From contig SUTW01000002.1 of the NCBI GenBank assembly GCA_015152475.1, positions 173,510-237,509 of the forward strand: 64,000 nt of DNA, in the 5' to 3' direction. The stretch is from Cyanobacteria bacterium SIG30 (GTDB taxonomy: Bacteria > Cyanobacteriota > Vampirovibrionia > Gastranaerophilales > Gastranaerophilaceae). Below the pieces are notes generated by a model. The model had not been told where the DNA came from and did not search any database. It was given only the letters and a program-made list of their open reading frames with translations. This document shows, piece after piece, positions 7,956-16,906 of this stretch (the first letter of the stretch is position 1; each line of letters opens with the position of its first letter). The position numbers and the translations under genes were made by a program.

Positions 7956-8074
7956 AATAATCTCCTCCTAATTTAAAAATAATATCCCTGTATTTAAATA
8001 AAGATTATTTTAGGATTTTTATTTACTCGTTTTGCGTGTTTTTTTAAAAAAAATTTACAAATTAAAAGTAGTGA

Positions 8075-8725
8075 TTATTGTTCTTGAAAATATTTTAATA
8101 TCTCATTAACTTTGCTTGCGCATAAAATATTAGGATATTGGTTTATGTCTTTTTCGGTTTTAAAACCAAATCCATAAGTTACACCTATAAAATCAACATT
8201 TAATTTTTTTGCAGCTTGTGCATCATGATAGCTATCACCAATCATTATTGTTTTTTCGTCACGGGTGCATAGACTGTTTTTGCAGTTAACTAAAATATCA
8301 AATTTTGTTAATTTGTTTTCGTTGTCAGCACCACAGATAAAATCAAAATATTTGTCAAATTCAAAATGTTTCATTAAATTTATCGCATAGTCTTCTCTTT
8401 TATATGTTGCAACGCCTAATTTATAATTTTTTCGTTTAAGAAAATGCAACAATTCATATATTCCGTCATAAACATTCGCCAGAAAAACATTACCATCTGC
8501 GTATTTTTTTCTAAATATATTAGCAAATTTTTGCGCTTCTTCTTCACTGAGTGAGAATTTATCCTTTGCCGAATTTTGTACAGGAGGGCCAATAAATGAG
8601 ATTAGTTCTGCCTGAGATATCTTTGGGAGTTTCATTTCATTGATTGTATATTTTACCGAATTAATAATTCCTTCAGTTCCATCTAAAAGGGTTCCATCAA
8701 CATCAAAAATAACAGCTTTATTCAT
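8075..8725 (-). CDS. HAD-family phosphatase (phosphoglycolate phosphatase-like)
   Basis: A soluble sugar- or keto-acid-phosphate phosphatase by family. IFDVDGTLLDG gives the two catalytic Asp of motif I; VATYKR is motif II; KLTKFDIL and IMIGDSYHDAQAA give motifs III and IV. The cap follows motif I, as in the PGP subfamily. The start overlaps the stop of the aldolase fusion gene by eight bases, so it is co-translated with it, and a CMP-sugar synthetase lies upstream. That context suggests dephosphorylation of a sugar or ulosonic acid before CMP activation, comparable to KdsC, rather than general phosphoglycolate salvage. The substrate is inferred only. Confidence 0.82.
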   Translation of the reverse strand: MNKAVIFDVDGTLLDGTEGIINSVKYTINEMKLPKISQAELISFIGPPVQNSAKDKFSLSEEEAQKFANIFRKKYADGNVFLANVYDGIYELLHFLKRKNYKLGVATYKREDYAINLMKHFEFDKYFDFICGADNENKLTKFDILVNCKNSLCTRDEKTIMIGDSYHDAQAAKKLNVDFIGVTYGFGFKTEKDINQYPNILCASKVNEILKYFQEQ

Positions 8726-10325
8726 TTGATAGTCCTTTTTGGTAGTTTGATTTTGTTATAAAAATGATTTTTACTTCTTTTTTAAAATTCTCAATTTGTT
8801 CAACAATAGCATTTGTAATTTCGTTGCCATTTTGGACTTCTTGTCTAAATTGTAGTTCCGTATCGTAATAAGGCTGTGTTAATTTATTAAAGCCGTCAAA
8901 TCCTGCTAAAACAATTTCTTTAACTTCAAGTTTTTTTAATAGGTTTATGACCATAAATAGAGAGGATTGTCCAACTGACAATTCTCTCGAAATTAAATTT
9001 GCATAATTAATAACATAATTACTAGAATTATTGTTTGGCGAAATGTTACTTGTAGTAATTAGTTTTGAATTATTGTTTAATGTTTCAAGTTTTTCAACAA
9101 ATTGGTCATAGCGCTTATTGTTACTTATAAAAATATAATCAGTATCAAAAATTTTATTAACGTGATTGATTGAAAATGTTAACAGGTTGTTTTTATCTAT
9201 ATAATCTTTTATCGTTCTGTATTCTTCTTTAACTGAAGCACCAGGCCCAATTAATAAAATACTTTTGCCCTTTAGTTGTTCTTTGAGTTCTTCGCAAGAA
9301 GTTTTGTCATCAAATTCTTTTGCCTGATAATCTAAATAAAGATTTTCTATATATTCTTCGTTGTATTCTAATTTATGTTCTTCATCTATTAAAGAAAGAA
9401 TGCTATTTATTTCTTGAACTCGCAACATATTTTTGTCTTCAAGATGTTTGGCATAATTTGGGTGGCATGAATTTGAAGCTGCTAAATAATATGTTAGTTG
9501 ATATCCCCAATCGGTATATTTTTTATATTTTAAAATTTCTAGTTCAATTATATTAAGTATTTCGGGGATATCATAATGTTTTTCATAAAAATTATTTAAA
9601 TAATTTGCCAAAAGTTCAGTGTTGCAATTACCTGCTGATTTTCCCATTCCGAACAGAGAACTATCTAAAATAATATTTCTTTTTGTTTTTATATCAAGAA
9701 GTCTTATGGCATTTGAATATGCTAATTGAAAATTATTATGAGCATGGTAACCAATCCTGATGGAAGATTTCAGATTATTATCAAGTAGATAAAAATATTT
9801 AAATAATTTTTCTTGGTGTAACAACCCATATGTATCAACTAATGACATCGCATAAGGTTCAAGTTCATTTACCTTGTCGATTAAATCTAGCATGTCTCTG
9901 TCTGAATATGAAGTGATAGAAACGGGGTTGAGAAAAAGGTCATAACCCTTTTCTTTTAGTTGATAACAAAAAGAAAATACATCTTCGATTTTTGGTTTTT
10001 TGAAAATAACTCTTATAATATCTATTTTTGATTCAGATTTTGGAGCGATATTTTCGATAGAACAAGTTCCAAAGTTTATCATTGCCGCAATGCGCGTATT
10101 TTTTTTGTCTAAATCTTTGTATATTTTGTCAAAACAATCAGTGCTTGGGTTTATGGAGCGGTTAATATCAAAATTGTGTTTGTCGTCCAAAAAACCAACT
10201 TCTATTATATCGACATTGGATTTTATTAGTCTTTTGGTGATATTAAGCATAGAATTATATCCAAAATTCCAATCATTTAAATAACCACCATCTCTTAAGG
10301 TGCAATCTAAAAGTTTTATACTCAT
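8718..10325 (-). CDS. DRE-TIM (HMGL-like) aldolase fused to an MptE/DUF115-like domain
   Basis: Residues 1 to about 300 form a DRE-TIM metallolyase-type aldolase: LLDCTLRDGG at the start supplies the metal and catalytic Asp-Arg, and IGYHAHNN supplies the metal-binding His pair. Such enzymes make or break C-C bonds next to 2-keto acids. Residues of about 350 to 535 form a second domain with ILLIGPGASVKE and EIVLAGFDGF, resembling MptE-like/DUF115 proteins of glycan clusters. AAGGAGC precedes the ATG. It sits between the CMP transferase gene (one-base gap) and the phosphatase gene (eight-base overlap). I infer a role in making an unusual keto-acid glycan residue. The reaction is not known from sequence. 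Confidence 0.75.
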   Translation of the reverse strand: MSIKLLDCTLRDGGYLNDWNFGYNSMLNITKRLIKSNVDIIEVGFLDDKHNFDINRSINPSTDCFDKIYKDLDKKNTRIAAMINFGTCSIENIAPKSESKIDIIRVIFKKPKIEDVFSFCYQLKEKGYDLFLNPVSITSYSDRDMLDLIDKVNELEPYAMSLVDTYGLLHQEKLFKYFYLLDNNLKSSIRIGYHAHNNFQLAYSNAIRLLDIKTKRNIILDSSLFGMGKSAGNCNTELLANYLNNFYEKHYDIPEILNIIELEILKYKKYTDWGYQLTYYLAASNSCHPNYAKHLEDKNMLRVQEINSILSLIDEEHKLEYNEEYIENLYLDYQAKEFDDKTSCEELKEQLKGKSILLIGPGASVKEEYRTIKDYIDKNNLLTFSINHVNKIFDTDYIFISNNKRYDQFVEKLETLNNNSKLITTSNISPNNNSSNYVINYANLISRELSVGQSSLFMVINLLKKLEVKEIVLAGFDGFNKLTQPYYDTELQFRQEVQNGNEITNAIVEQIENFKKEVKIIFITKSNYQKGLSNE

Positions 10326-10326
10326 T

Positions 10327-10989
10327 TTATTTGCTCCTTAATTTTTTGTACATAAACTCTGCAAATTCAAAATCAAGTTCATCATCAATATCTATTGATT
10401 CAATTTTGTCAATAATTTTTAAATGTGGTTTATAGTCAAAAATATCACGCCTTTCAATCATTAAATTTTTTTCTATAACATTAACTGCGTGGTTTATTGA
10501 TACAATATCTGGTAAATCTTGACTTCTAGGTTTTTTATCTGGATTATAATTTATTGCTTTTCCGTCTAGCCATAAAAATTCTTTTACAAAATTAACAGTG
10601 TTGACAGAATCTTGATTATCTAATGTTTTATATAATTCTATACAGTCAATGATTGTTTGATTGTTAAGTAATGGATTTGTAACATTTGCAAAAACCATTA
10701 TGTCTGCGTTAAAGTTTTCGGCAATATTTACATATAAATCATTTGGTGAAACTTCGTTTGAAGCATAATATTCTTGTCTTTTAACGGTTTCAACTCCAAG
10801 AGATTTTGCTATATCAAGCATTTCATCGTCATTTGAGTTAACTATAATGCCATCTAAATTTTTAATAGATAACATTTGCTTTATTTTGATTTCTAACAGG
10901 TTGCTATCTGCAAATGGTCTTATATTTTTATTTTTTACTCTTACTGAGCCAGAGCGAACTGGTATTAATGCTTTTATGACTTTAGACAA
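10327..10989 (-). CDS. acylneuraminate/CMP-sugar cytidylyltransferase-like protein
   Basis: ALIPVRSGSVRVKNKNIRPF matches the CTP-binding N-terminus of NeuA/KdsB-type cytidylyltransferases. FANVTNPLLNNQTI and the Asp-rich tail (IDIDDELDFEFAE) also fit. It would activate a 2-keto sugar acid or similar as a CMP derivative. I choose the TTG at 10989, preceded by AAAGGAGC, giving 220 residues, the family length; an ATG at 11082 would add 31 residues unlike the family. One base separates its stop from the aldolase fusion gene. No sialic acid synthase (NeuB) or epimerase is in the window, so the activated sugar is probably not ordinary sialic acid made here. Confidence 0.85.
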   Translation of the reverse strand: MSKVIKALIPVRSGSVRVKNKNIRPFADSNLLEIKIKQMLSIKNLDGIIVNSNDDEMLDIAKSLGVETVKRQEYYASNEVSPNDLYVNIAENFNADIMVFANVTNPLLNNQTIIDCIELYKTLDNQDSVNTVNFVKEFLWLDGKAINYNPDKKPRSQDLPDIVSINHAVNVIEKNLMIERRDIFDYKPHLKIIDKIESIDIDDELDFEFAEFMYKKLRSK

Positions 10990-11075
10990 TTTTGCTCCTT
11001 TTGCACATATTCTTAGCTGACGACTAGTTTTATAGTATAAGATTTTTATTTTATAGTCAAATATAAACGTAGTTG

Positions 11076-11105
11076 TTGGCAAATAATTTTCTTTAGAGTT
11101 ATTAT
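11076..11105 (+). promoter_or_regulatory. promoter of the GNAT gene
   Basis: TTGGCA, an 18-base spacer, then TATTAT, 29 bases upstream of the ATG at 11135. Confidence 0.5.
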
Positions 11106-11134
11106 AGATGTGTTAGGTAAAAAGGGATATTATT

Positions 11135-11797
11135 ATGATTCAAAGAATTGGTGCGAAAAACACTTTTAGTTATGTTGTGCAAAAATATCAAGATGACATT
11201 CAGGATACTATTTGTCAAAAAAATAATTTTAAAATTCAAAATTCGAACAAAATTCTTGACTATTATAATGTTTCAAATATTGCTTTTCTTGGGAAGAAAT
11301 ATAAGCCAAGTGAAAATTTTGAATTAATTACGAAGAAAAATGTTGATGATATTCTACCTCTTTATAAAAAATATCAAGAAGGAATGAACCAAAATGTTGA
11401 TGAAAATAAATTAAGAAAATATCTTTTAACCGTTTTAGATAATAAAGATAAAATGTTTGTGATTAAAAAAGATAACGAACCTTCTGGTTTTATACATTTT
11501 TCAACCTCTTATTCAACAATTGATATGTGTCCTTTTGTAACAATACAAAGCGTTTTTGTAAGTAAGGAAAAACGAGGAATGGGAATTTCAAGGGAATTAG
11601 TTAATGAGTTAAAAAAATGGACTGAATTTAATAATTACAAAGGTATTTTTGTTAAAACATTGGCAAAAAACGAAGTTTCGATGTCAATGTATGAAAAAAT
11701 GAATTTTAAAAATGAAAATGGTAAATACGGTACTTTTTTCTGGCCTAATGAAAAAATTTTGAATTATGAAAAGGGTTATGTGAATACAAAAAGTTAA
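11135..11797 (+). CDS. GNAT-family N-acetyltransferase with N-terminal extension
   Basis: Residues of about 75 to 210 form a GNAT fold. The acetyl-CoA-binding motif is VFVSKEKRGMGISRELVNEL (V-x-x-x-x-RGxG), and MYEKMNF near the end is the usual final strand. The first 70 residues (MIQRIGAKNTFSYVV and after) match no GNAT element and resemble the N-terminal extensions of other lineage-type proteins in this window. The substrate (protein, peptide or small amine) is not predictable. It is monocistronic, with its own promoter and an AAAGGG ribosome site, and ends 49 bases before tRNA-Pro. Confidence 0.8.
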   Translation: MIQRIGAKNTFSYVVQKYQDDIQDTICQKNNFKIQNSNKILDYYNVSNIAFLGKKYKPSENFELITKKNVDDILPLYKKYQEGMNQNVDENKLRKYLLTVLDNKDKMFVIKKDNEPSGFIHFSTSYSTIDMCPFVTIQSVFVSKEKRGMGISRELVNELKKWTEFNNYKGIFVKTLAKNEVSMSMYEKMNFKNENGKYGTFFWPNEKILNYEKGYVNTKS

Positions 11798-11846
11798 AAA
11801 ATTTTGTAAATAATTTACTTTTTGATATAGAATTATAATATTAAAT

Positions 11847-11920
11847 CGGGACGTAGCGCAGCTTGGTAGCGCATCACCTTGGGGTGGTGGGGGTCGCAGG
11901 TTCAAATCCTGTCGTTCCGA
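11847..11920 (+). tRNA. tRNA-Pro (GGG)
   Basis: Acceptor CGGGACG/CGTTCCG with one G-U pair; anticodon stem TCACC/GGTGG around TTGGGGT, anticodon GGG; T-arm GCAGGTTCAAATCCTGT. CCA is not encoded. An eight-T run follows directly and may terminate the transcript. Confidence 0.95.
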
Positions 11921-12011
11921 TTTTTTTTGTTTTGCAAAAATTTTTAGGCAATTTTTTTTAGAATATTGTTTTTATTTATCTATAGGAGTTTTAAAAAAAA
12001 AGGGAGAAATT

Positions 12012-14048
12012 TTGTCTGTTAATGATGTGCAAGCTATTAACTTGTTCAACAATAAACTTATTGTGAACAAAGGTGTGCCAATGAACACGGATACAGGTGC
12101 TGAAAACCCAATTTTTGCAAGTGAATCAAAAAATAACGTTGAGCAATTTCCTGATTCTGCTAATGCAAATGGACAAGGTTCAGTTGTTGATGAAATGAAA
12201 AAAGATTTGGAAAAAACCAAGTCAGATCAAGGTATTATTTCTAAGGCTTGGGATGGAATTAAGAATTTTTTTGGCGCAAAAACTGGTTCATCAAATGTTG
12301 AAAAAACAATTGAAAAATTAGAAAAAGGCGAAATAACCGAAGATGAGGCAAGACAAGTTCTTGATGAATACAAAAATGCACAAAGTACATTTACGGATAA
12401 ATTATCAGGTATTATATCAACCGTAGGTTTAATAGGTACTGTTGCGGGTGCTGTCTTATCGTTAATTCCAGGAGGTCAAGTAATTGGGGTTCCATTATTG
12501 GCGATAAGCGGGAAAGTGGCATTGGGCGGTATGTTTGTGGATAATGCACTGGATTTGGTTGATAAATCAACGGATGCAGATGGGTTAACCTCAAATGAAT
12601 TTAAAGATCTTGCGCTTGAAACCGGTGTCGAAGCAGTAGCATATGTGGCAGGTCGCGGAATCGGTAAATTAACAGGAAATATTCACACTAGTATTTCAAA
12701 TAAACTTATTGCAAATGGAACAAATGAAATTGCATCAAAAGCGATAGGTTATGCAGGTGAAGCTCTTACGGATGGAGCTTTATCGCTAACTGCTGATTAT
12801 GGTATTACTCAAGCTCAATCATTAATTGCAACGGGCGAAACTGTTGCCTGGAAAGATTATTGGTCATTAGATAGATTTACTTCAGAAGGCAGAAGCCAGT
12901 TAATCGGTATTTTAACAGGGGTTGCAACATCTAAGCAATATCCAGCAGGTTCTGTCGCTCCTGCGACAACCGGAGCTAAAGTCGCATCTGATGGAGTTGA
13001 AGTAGTTTCAACAAAGGGAATTGAGGCAATTCCAGCAAAAGGGGTTGATACAGATGTTTCCGCCAACAAATTGGTTAACACGGAAACGCAAGCAAACGCA
13101 CCACGCAGATTAATGTTTAACCCTGAAACTGGCGAATTAACTCCTGCTAAACCACAACATGAAGTTAAAACAGAACCATTAGACTGTCCTGTTGCAGGGG
13201 ATGATATTGGGTTAAACTTGAGAATTAAAGATAAAAATATCGAAGAAAGTAGTTCCTTAAATGTGGCAAAAAATACGGATGATATTACACGTAGAAGAAT
13301 CGAAGCTGATGAGATGTGGGAAACTAATCCTGATTATGATTATTGGAGACATAACGTATATGAAAATATTGGAGCTTGGGAATTAATTGATGAAACTGAT
13401 TTTAGAATTGTTAAAAAAGAAAACATACCCGATGCAAGTAATTTAAATTTTGATTATGTATCTTTGAGCAAATTAGGTATTAATAATCTTGTGTTGGCGA
13501 CCAACGAAAAAGGCGTTAGAGGCAGTACTATTTTTGCTAAAAACAACAGGAAGCATTTGCATAATTTAAAACAAAATGGTATAGAGCAAGTAATTGATTT
13601 GCGTACAGAGAGTAATGTTGATAGGTGTATTCAACAATGTGCGTACAATGAGCTTGGATATACATCTTTTCCAATATATTATGCCAAAAAATTAACTGTT
13701 GATGAAGTAAATTTAACAAGAGAAAAAATGCCACAATTTATTCAAGCAATGGAAAATGGCAAATTTTACATTGGCTGTTCGGAAGGTACAAATAGAACTG
13801 ATACTGCATTTGCCATTAATTATTTGTTTAATCCGAATGAAAAAATTGTACCAGTTTTTGTGTCTCAAAAACCTCAAAAGTCTTTACAGATGTCTACAAA
13901 CTTCGCAAGGCAGATTTTGGGAAGAGGTACTGACCAAAGGTATGATTTTCCAGAATCATTTATACGTAGTTTGGGCTGGGAAAGTTCAGATTCATTCTTA
14001 ATTGAATTTGAAAGAAGGCTTAAAAATATAGGTTTAGCCAATACCTAG
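12012..14048 (+). CDS. large lineage protein with glycine-rich hydrophobic core and C-terminal CX5R phosphatase domain
   Basis: 678 residues from a TTG at 12012 preceded by AGGGAG. Residues 1-125 are polar and start MSVN, like the gene at 43781. Residues 130-180 are a Gly/Ala/Val-rich hydrophobic stretch (GTVAGAVLSLIPGGQVIG) that could insert in membranes. A polar linker (about 300-430) follows. The C-terminal 190 residues hold IGCSEGTNRT, a protein-tyrosine/dual-specificity phosphatase P-loop with Cys589 and Arg595, preceded by IEQVIDLRTE as in DSP-like folds. No signal peptide is seen. The next gene encodes only the phosphatase part. It may be an effector or toxin-like protein acting on phosphoproteins or phosphoinositides; this is inference. 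Confidence 0.72.
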   Translation: MSVNDVQAINLFNNKLIVNKGVPMNTDTGAENPIFASESKNNVEQFPDSANANGQGSVVDEMKKDLEKTKSDQGIISKAWDGIKNFFGAKTGSSNVEKTIEKLEKGEITEDEARQVLDEYKNAQSTFTDKLSGIISTVGLIGTVAGAVLSLIPGGQVIGVPLLAISGKVALGGMFVDNALDLVDKSTDADGLTSNEFKDLALETGVEAVAYVAGRGIGKLTGNIHTSISNKLIANGTNEIASKAIGYAGEALTDGALSLTADYGITQAQSLIATGETVAWKDYWSLDRFTSEGRSQLIGILTGVATSKQYPAGSVAPATTGAKVASDGVEVVSTKGIEAIPAKGVDTDVSANKLVNTETQANAPRRLMFNPETGELTPAKPQHEVKTEPLDCPVAGDDIGLNLRIKDKNIEESSSLNVAKNTDDITRRRIEADEMWETNPDYDYWRHNVYENIGAWELIDETDFRIVKKENIPDASNLNFDYVSLSKLGINNLVLATNEKGVRGSTIFAKNNRKHLHNLKQNGIEQVIDLRTESNVDRCIQQCAYNELGYTSFPIYYAKKLTVDEVNLTREKMPQFIQAMENGKFYIGCSEGTNRTDTAFAINYLFNPNEKIVPVFVSQKPQKSLQMSTNFARQILGRGTDQRYDFPESFIRSLGWESSDSFLIEFERRLKNIGLANT

Positions 14049-14099
14049 TGGCAAAAAAAATTTTTAGAAACGTTATTATAATTATTAAAGAAGTAAAAT

Positions 14100-14849
14100 A
14101 TGATTACAAAGATAAAACAAAAAAATAATGTATATTATGGTAATAACTATATGTGTGGCAAAAAGATAAGTGAAAAAAAACATTTAGCCACGATTGAGTT
14201 AGTCAATATTCCTCTAAGTAATATGTTGGCATATTTGCCAAACTTGTCGCAAAAAAAATGTAGCAAGCTTGAAAAAATAATAAAACTTAATATACCAAAT
14301 TTGCATATTATTAACGGAGATAGTGTGAGAGGAGAAAGTTTATCTCATAAAAGAAATAAGTCTTATATTCGCTGCATGAAAGATTATGGGATAGAGCAAA
14401 TAATTGATTTAAAAACAAGTGATTATTCTGATAGTTTTAAACATGCTGTTGAATCTAATGGTTTAAGATATTATCATTTTCCGCTAGATTCTGATAAGCA
14501 AGATGTGAGGGAAATTATAGAATATCTGCCCAATTTGTTTTCTGTTATAAATAAAGGAAACTATTACATAGCTTGTGCTCAAGGGTTACATAGAACAGAT
14601 ATTGCTTTGGCAACTAATTACTTGTTTAATAAAAACGCAGGAGAACAGCCGCCAATCTTATATGGACACATAACGAAAAAAGGTATTAGATGTGAAGATA
14701 TATTTAAGCGTACTAATAGTATATTTAGAACTTTAACAAGCGAGGATCGTAAAAGATTGGGTTTGTCTGATTATGACGATAAACTATACAAGGCAAAAAA
14801 GAACAAACTAATAGAATATAACAAAAGTTATATAAATAATTGTATTTAA
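14100..14849 (+). CDS. CX5R (PTP/DSP-like) phosphatase, paralogue of the preceding C-terminal domain
   Basis: 249 residues. The P-loop IACAQGLHRTD has Cys159 and Arg165, followed by IALATNYLFN, nearly the same as AFAINYLFN in the upstream gene. GIEQIIDLKT also matches GIEQVIDLRT upstream, so the two are clear paralogues. YYHFPLDSDKQDV probably holds the general-acid Asp. The N-terminus (MITKIKQKNNVYYGNNYM) lacks a signal peptide. The gene is 51 bases downstream with a weak AAAGAAG ribosome site and may share a transcript. Whether it targets proteins, lipids or inositol phosphates cannot be read from sequence. Confidence 0.75.
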   Translation: MITKIKQKNNVYYGNNYMCGKKISEKKHLATIELVNIPLSNMLAYLPNLSQKKCSKLEKIIKLNIPNLHIINGDSVRGESLSHKRNKSYIRCMKDYGIEQIIDLKTSDYSDSFKHAVESNGLRYYHFPLDSDKQDVREIIEYLPNLFSVINKGNYYIACAQGLHRTDIALATNYLFNKNAGEQPPILYGHITKKGIRCEDIFKRTNSIFRTLTSEDRKRLGLSDYDDKLYKAKKNKLIEYNKSYINNCI

Positions 14850-14868
14850 ATTTTGCAAAAATTATTTT

Positions 14869-15786
14869 TTATCTCCCGACATCCACTCTTTCAAAGGCGT
14901 CGATAAAGGAAAAGTTGCTTGCGTTATAAATTTTTACATTCATATATTTTGAATATTTTTCTATTTCTTCATAAATTGAATATATCAAAGACAATGTGCT
15001 AAAAAATTCAGACATTGTGTAAATGTCGTCTTTTATTTCAATTTTTTTAAATGGTTTTAGTTCCATTTTAGCTTCATTATCGTAATAATGTACATTTTTA
15101 AAGCATAAAACGTTATCTTCTCGAACAGCAATATCGTTATGCCAAGAATGATCCGCGCCAAAAATATAGATGTTTTTTATACTTAAATTTATTGCAACAT
15201 AAAGGCAAGCTATTAAGACGTTTTGCGGTTTTGGCATAGTAATATTTTTTTCATATTCTTTAAATCTTTTTATTATATTTTTTTGTTTTGAAACTTTTGT
15301 CTCAATATAAATAAGTTCGAGATTTTTATTTTCTTCAACCGTATTCTTTATGCAATTTTCATATTTTGCAACATATGGCATAAAAATTTTAATTGGCCAA
15401 GTAGCCTTTTTAAGACCTTCTTGCATTTTTGAAAATTTTTCATCATTTAAATATATTTCTTTAGTAAAAAACATTGGGTCCATCAGAACCATAAATTCAG
15501 GTTTAAGCTCAAAAAAGATTTCTTGGTTTGGTGCAAAATTTACACATATTTTTCTTTTACTTTTTATAAAATTTAAAGTTTTTTCATCTTCAAAAGTTTT
15601 TTTAAGGGAAGGTCCATTTGCCAATATGACACAATCTTTTAAAGTGTCATTTTTTATTTCTTCTTTAATATCTGAAAGTTCTTTTATTTTGTGTTTGTAA
15701 CTTATCTTAATCAGATTTAAAAAAACTAATTTGTTATAAAAATCTTCTTTTTCGAATCTAAAAATTAAATCCATTATTTTTTTCAT
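14869..15786 (-). CDS. MptE/DUF115-like glycan-cluster protein (possible glycosyltransferase)
   Basis: CVILANGPSLKK near residue 52 is a GNGPSL-type loop shared by DUF115/MptE-like proteins and by CST-type sialyltransferases of GT42. NIYIFGADHSWHND near residue 205 is typical of DUF115-like members in surface-glycan loci. No membrane segment is seen. With a CMP-sugar synthetase 4 kb away whose neighbour carries a similar domain (ILLIGPGASVKE), use of a CMP-activated sugar is plausible but not shown. The gene is convergent with the phosphatase gene at 14100 and has its own upstream region. 305 residues. Confidence 0.6.
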   Translation of the reverse strand: MKKIMDLIFRFEKEDFYNKLVFLNLIKISYKHKIKELSDIKEEIKNDTLKDCVILANGPSLKKTFEDEKTLNFIKSKRKICVNFAPNQEIFFELKPEFMVLMDPMFFTKEIYLNDEKFSKMQEGLKKATWPIKIFMPYVAKYENCIKNTVEENKNLELIYIETKVSKQKNIIKRFKEYEKNITMPKPQNVLIACLYVAINLSIKNIYIFGADHSWHNDIAVREDNVLCFKNVHYYDNEAKMELKPFKKIEIKDDIYTMSEFFSTLSLIYSIYEEIEKYSKYMNVKIYNASNFSFIDAFERVDVGR

Positions 15787-15871
15787 AAACTCAATCCCCT
15801 TTTAATATTTTTGAGTATATCATAAAACCTTAATCCTGCATTCACATTTTGGTTATTGTAAAATATAAAAT

Positions 15872-16906
15872 ATGAAAGTTACAGGCGCAAAAAATAATTT
15901 TAGGGGGCTCAATAATCCTAAATTTTTAAAATCACTTGAATTTGTAAGTGATAACAATGCGCTTATTTCAAGTGGAGTAATGCTTTTGGCAGGTGGTGTC
16001 ATAAGACCCATTATGACTTTTATGACACCTGACACCCCAAAACAAAACAAAAAATATGCAGCTGCAAATTCTATTTCATCAGCACTTGTTGGTTTTGGTA
16101 TTACAAAAGCATTTTTTACTCCAATAACAAAAAGCCTTAATAATGTTGCATCTAACCCTGAAAAATTTTTAAATGAGAAAAGTATCAAAAAACTTCAAGG
16201 GAATGCTAAAACCCTTAAAGAATCATCAGCTTTTAATTTTTTAGAACAATCAATTAAAATGGTTTCAGAATCCTTAGCCGTTGTTCCAAAAGCCGTTTTG
16301 ACAACTGCTTTAATTGTTCCTGTTTTAAATAGTGTATTTAAAAATAAAAACAAAAAAAGCAATATCCAAAATGAAATCGTGCCAAACAAAGCAAATCTAA
16401 ATCCTAATTTTTCAAATTTGAATAATAAAACAAATATTATTTCATTTAAAGGTTTTTCAAATAAGGCTATTTCAAAAGTTTTAAATAATGATTTTGTACA
16501 GGATTTTGCAATAAAAAATAAAGATAAAAATATTATTCAATATTTAATGAATATAAAAGATATCTTTGCAACAGGATGTTTTGTTGCTGCAACTTATTTA
16601 AATCCCAAAATAGATAAAAAAGATAAAAAACCCCTTGCTTCAAATATTGCAATTTCAACTGCTTTTACAATTACTGGTGGCTATATAGCAAAAAAAATGC
16701 TGGATAAACCAATAGATTCTTTTATTGAAAAATTGAAAAAGGCAAACCCTGACAATCCTAAAATTAACAAATATATAAATGGTATAAAAGTTCTTGAACC
16801 AATTTTGATTTTAAGCTCTATTTATTATTTAATTTCACCTGTTTTTTCAACTTATATAGCAGGAAAAATTACAAATAAGGAAAATACTAATGGCAAAAAT
16901 CAATAA
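15872..16906 (+). CDS. lineage-type integral membrane protein, 344 aa
   Basis: Not a family I can name. It starts MKVTGAKNNFRG, the short tag seen on other proteins here, and has a second similar motif (ISFKGFS) near residue 190. Hydrophobic stretches occur near residues 30-50, 65-85, 140-155, 230-245, 255-270 and 310-335, so it is probably a multi-pass membrane protein. There is no ribosome site; TAAAAT lies seven bases upstream of the ATG, so translation may be leaderless. Its end overlaps the pnuC start by 17 bases, which suggests coupling to nicotinamide riboside uptake or simply a shared transcript. Confidence 0.65.
   Translation: MKVTGAKNNFRGLNNPKFLKSLEFVSDNNALISSGVMLLAGGVIRPIMTFMTPDTPKQNKKYAAANSISSALVGFGITKAFFTPITKSLNNVASNPEKFLNEKSIKKLQGNAKTLKESSAFNFLEQSIKMVSESLAVVPKAVLTTALIVPVLNSVFKNKNKKSNIQNEIVPNKANLNPNFSNLNNKTNIISFKGFSNKAISKVLNNDFVQDFAIKNKDKNIIQYLMNIKDIFATGCFVAATYLNPKIDKKDKKPLASNIAISTAFTITGGYIAKKMLDKPIDSFIEKLKKANPDNPKINKYINGIKVLEPILILSSIYYLISPVFSTYIAGKITNKENTNGKNQ

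Noticed and set aside
11684..11905. Minus-strand frame over tRNA-Pro
   Set aside because: It is the antisense of a clear tRNA and the end of the GNAT gene.
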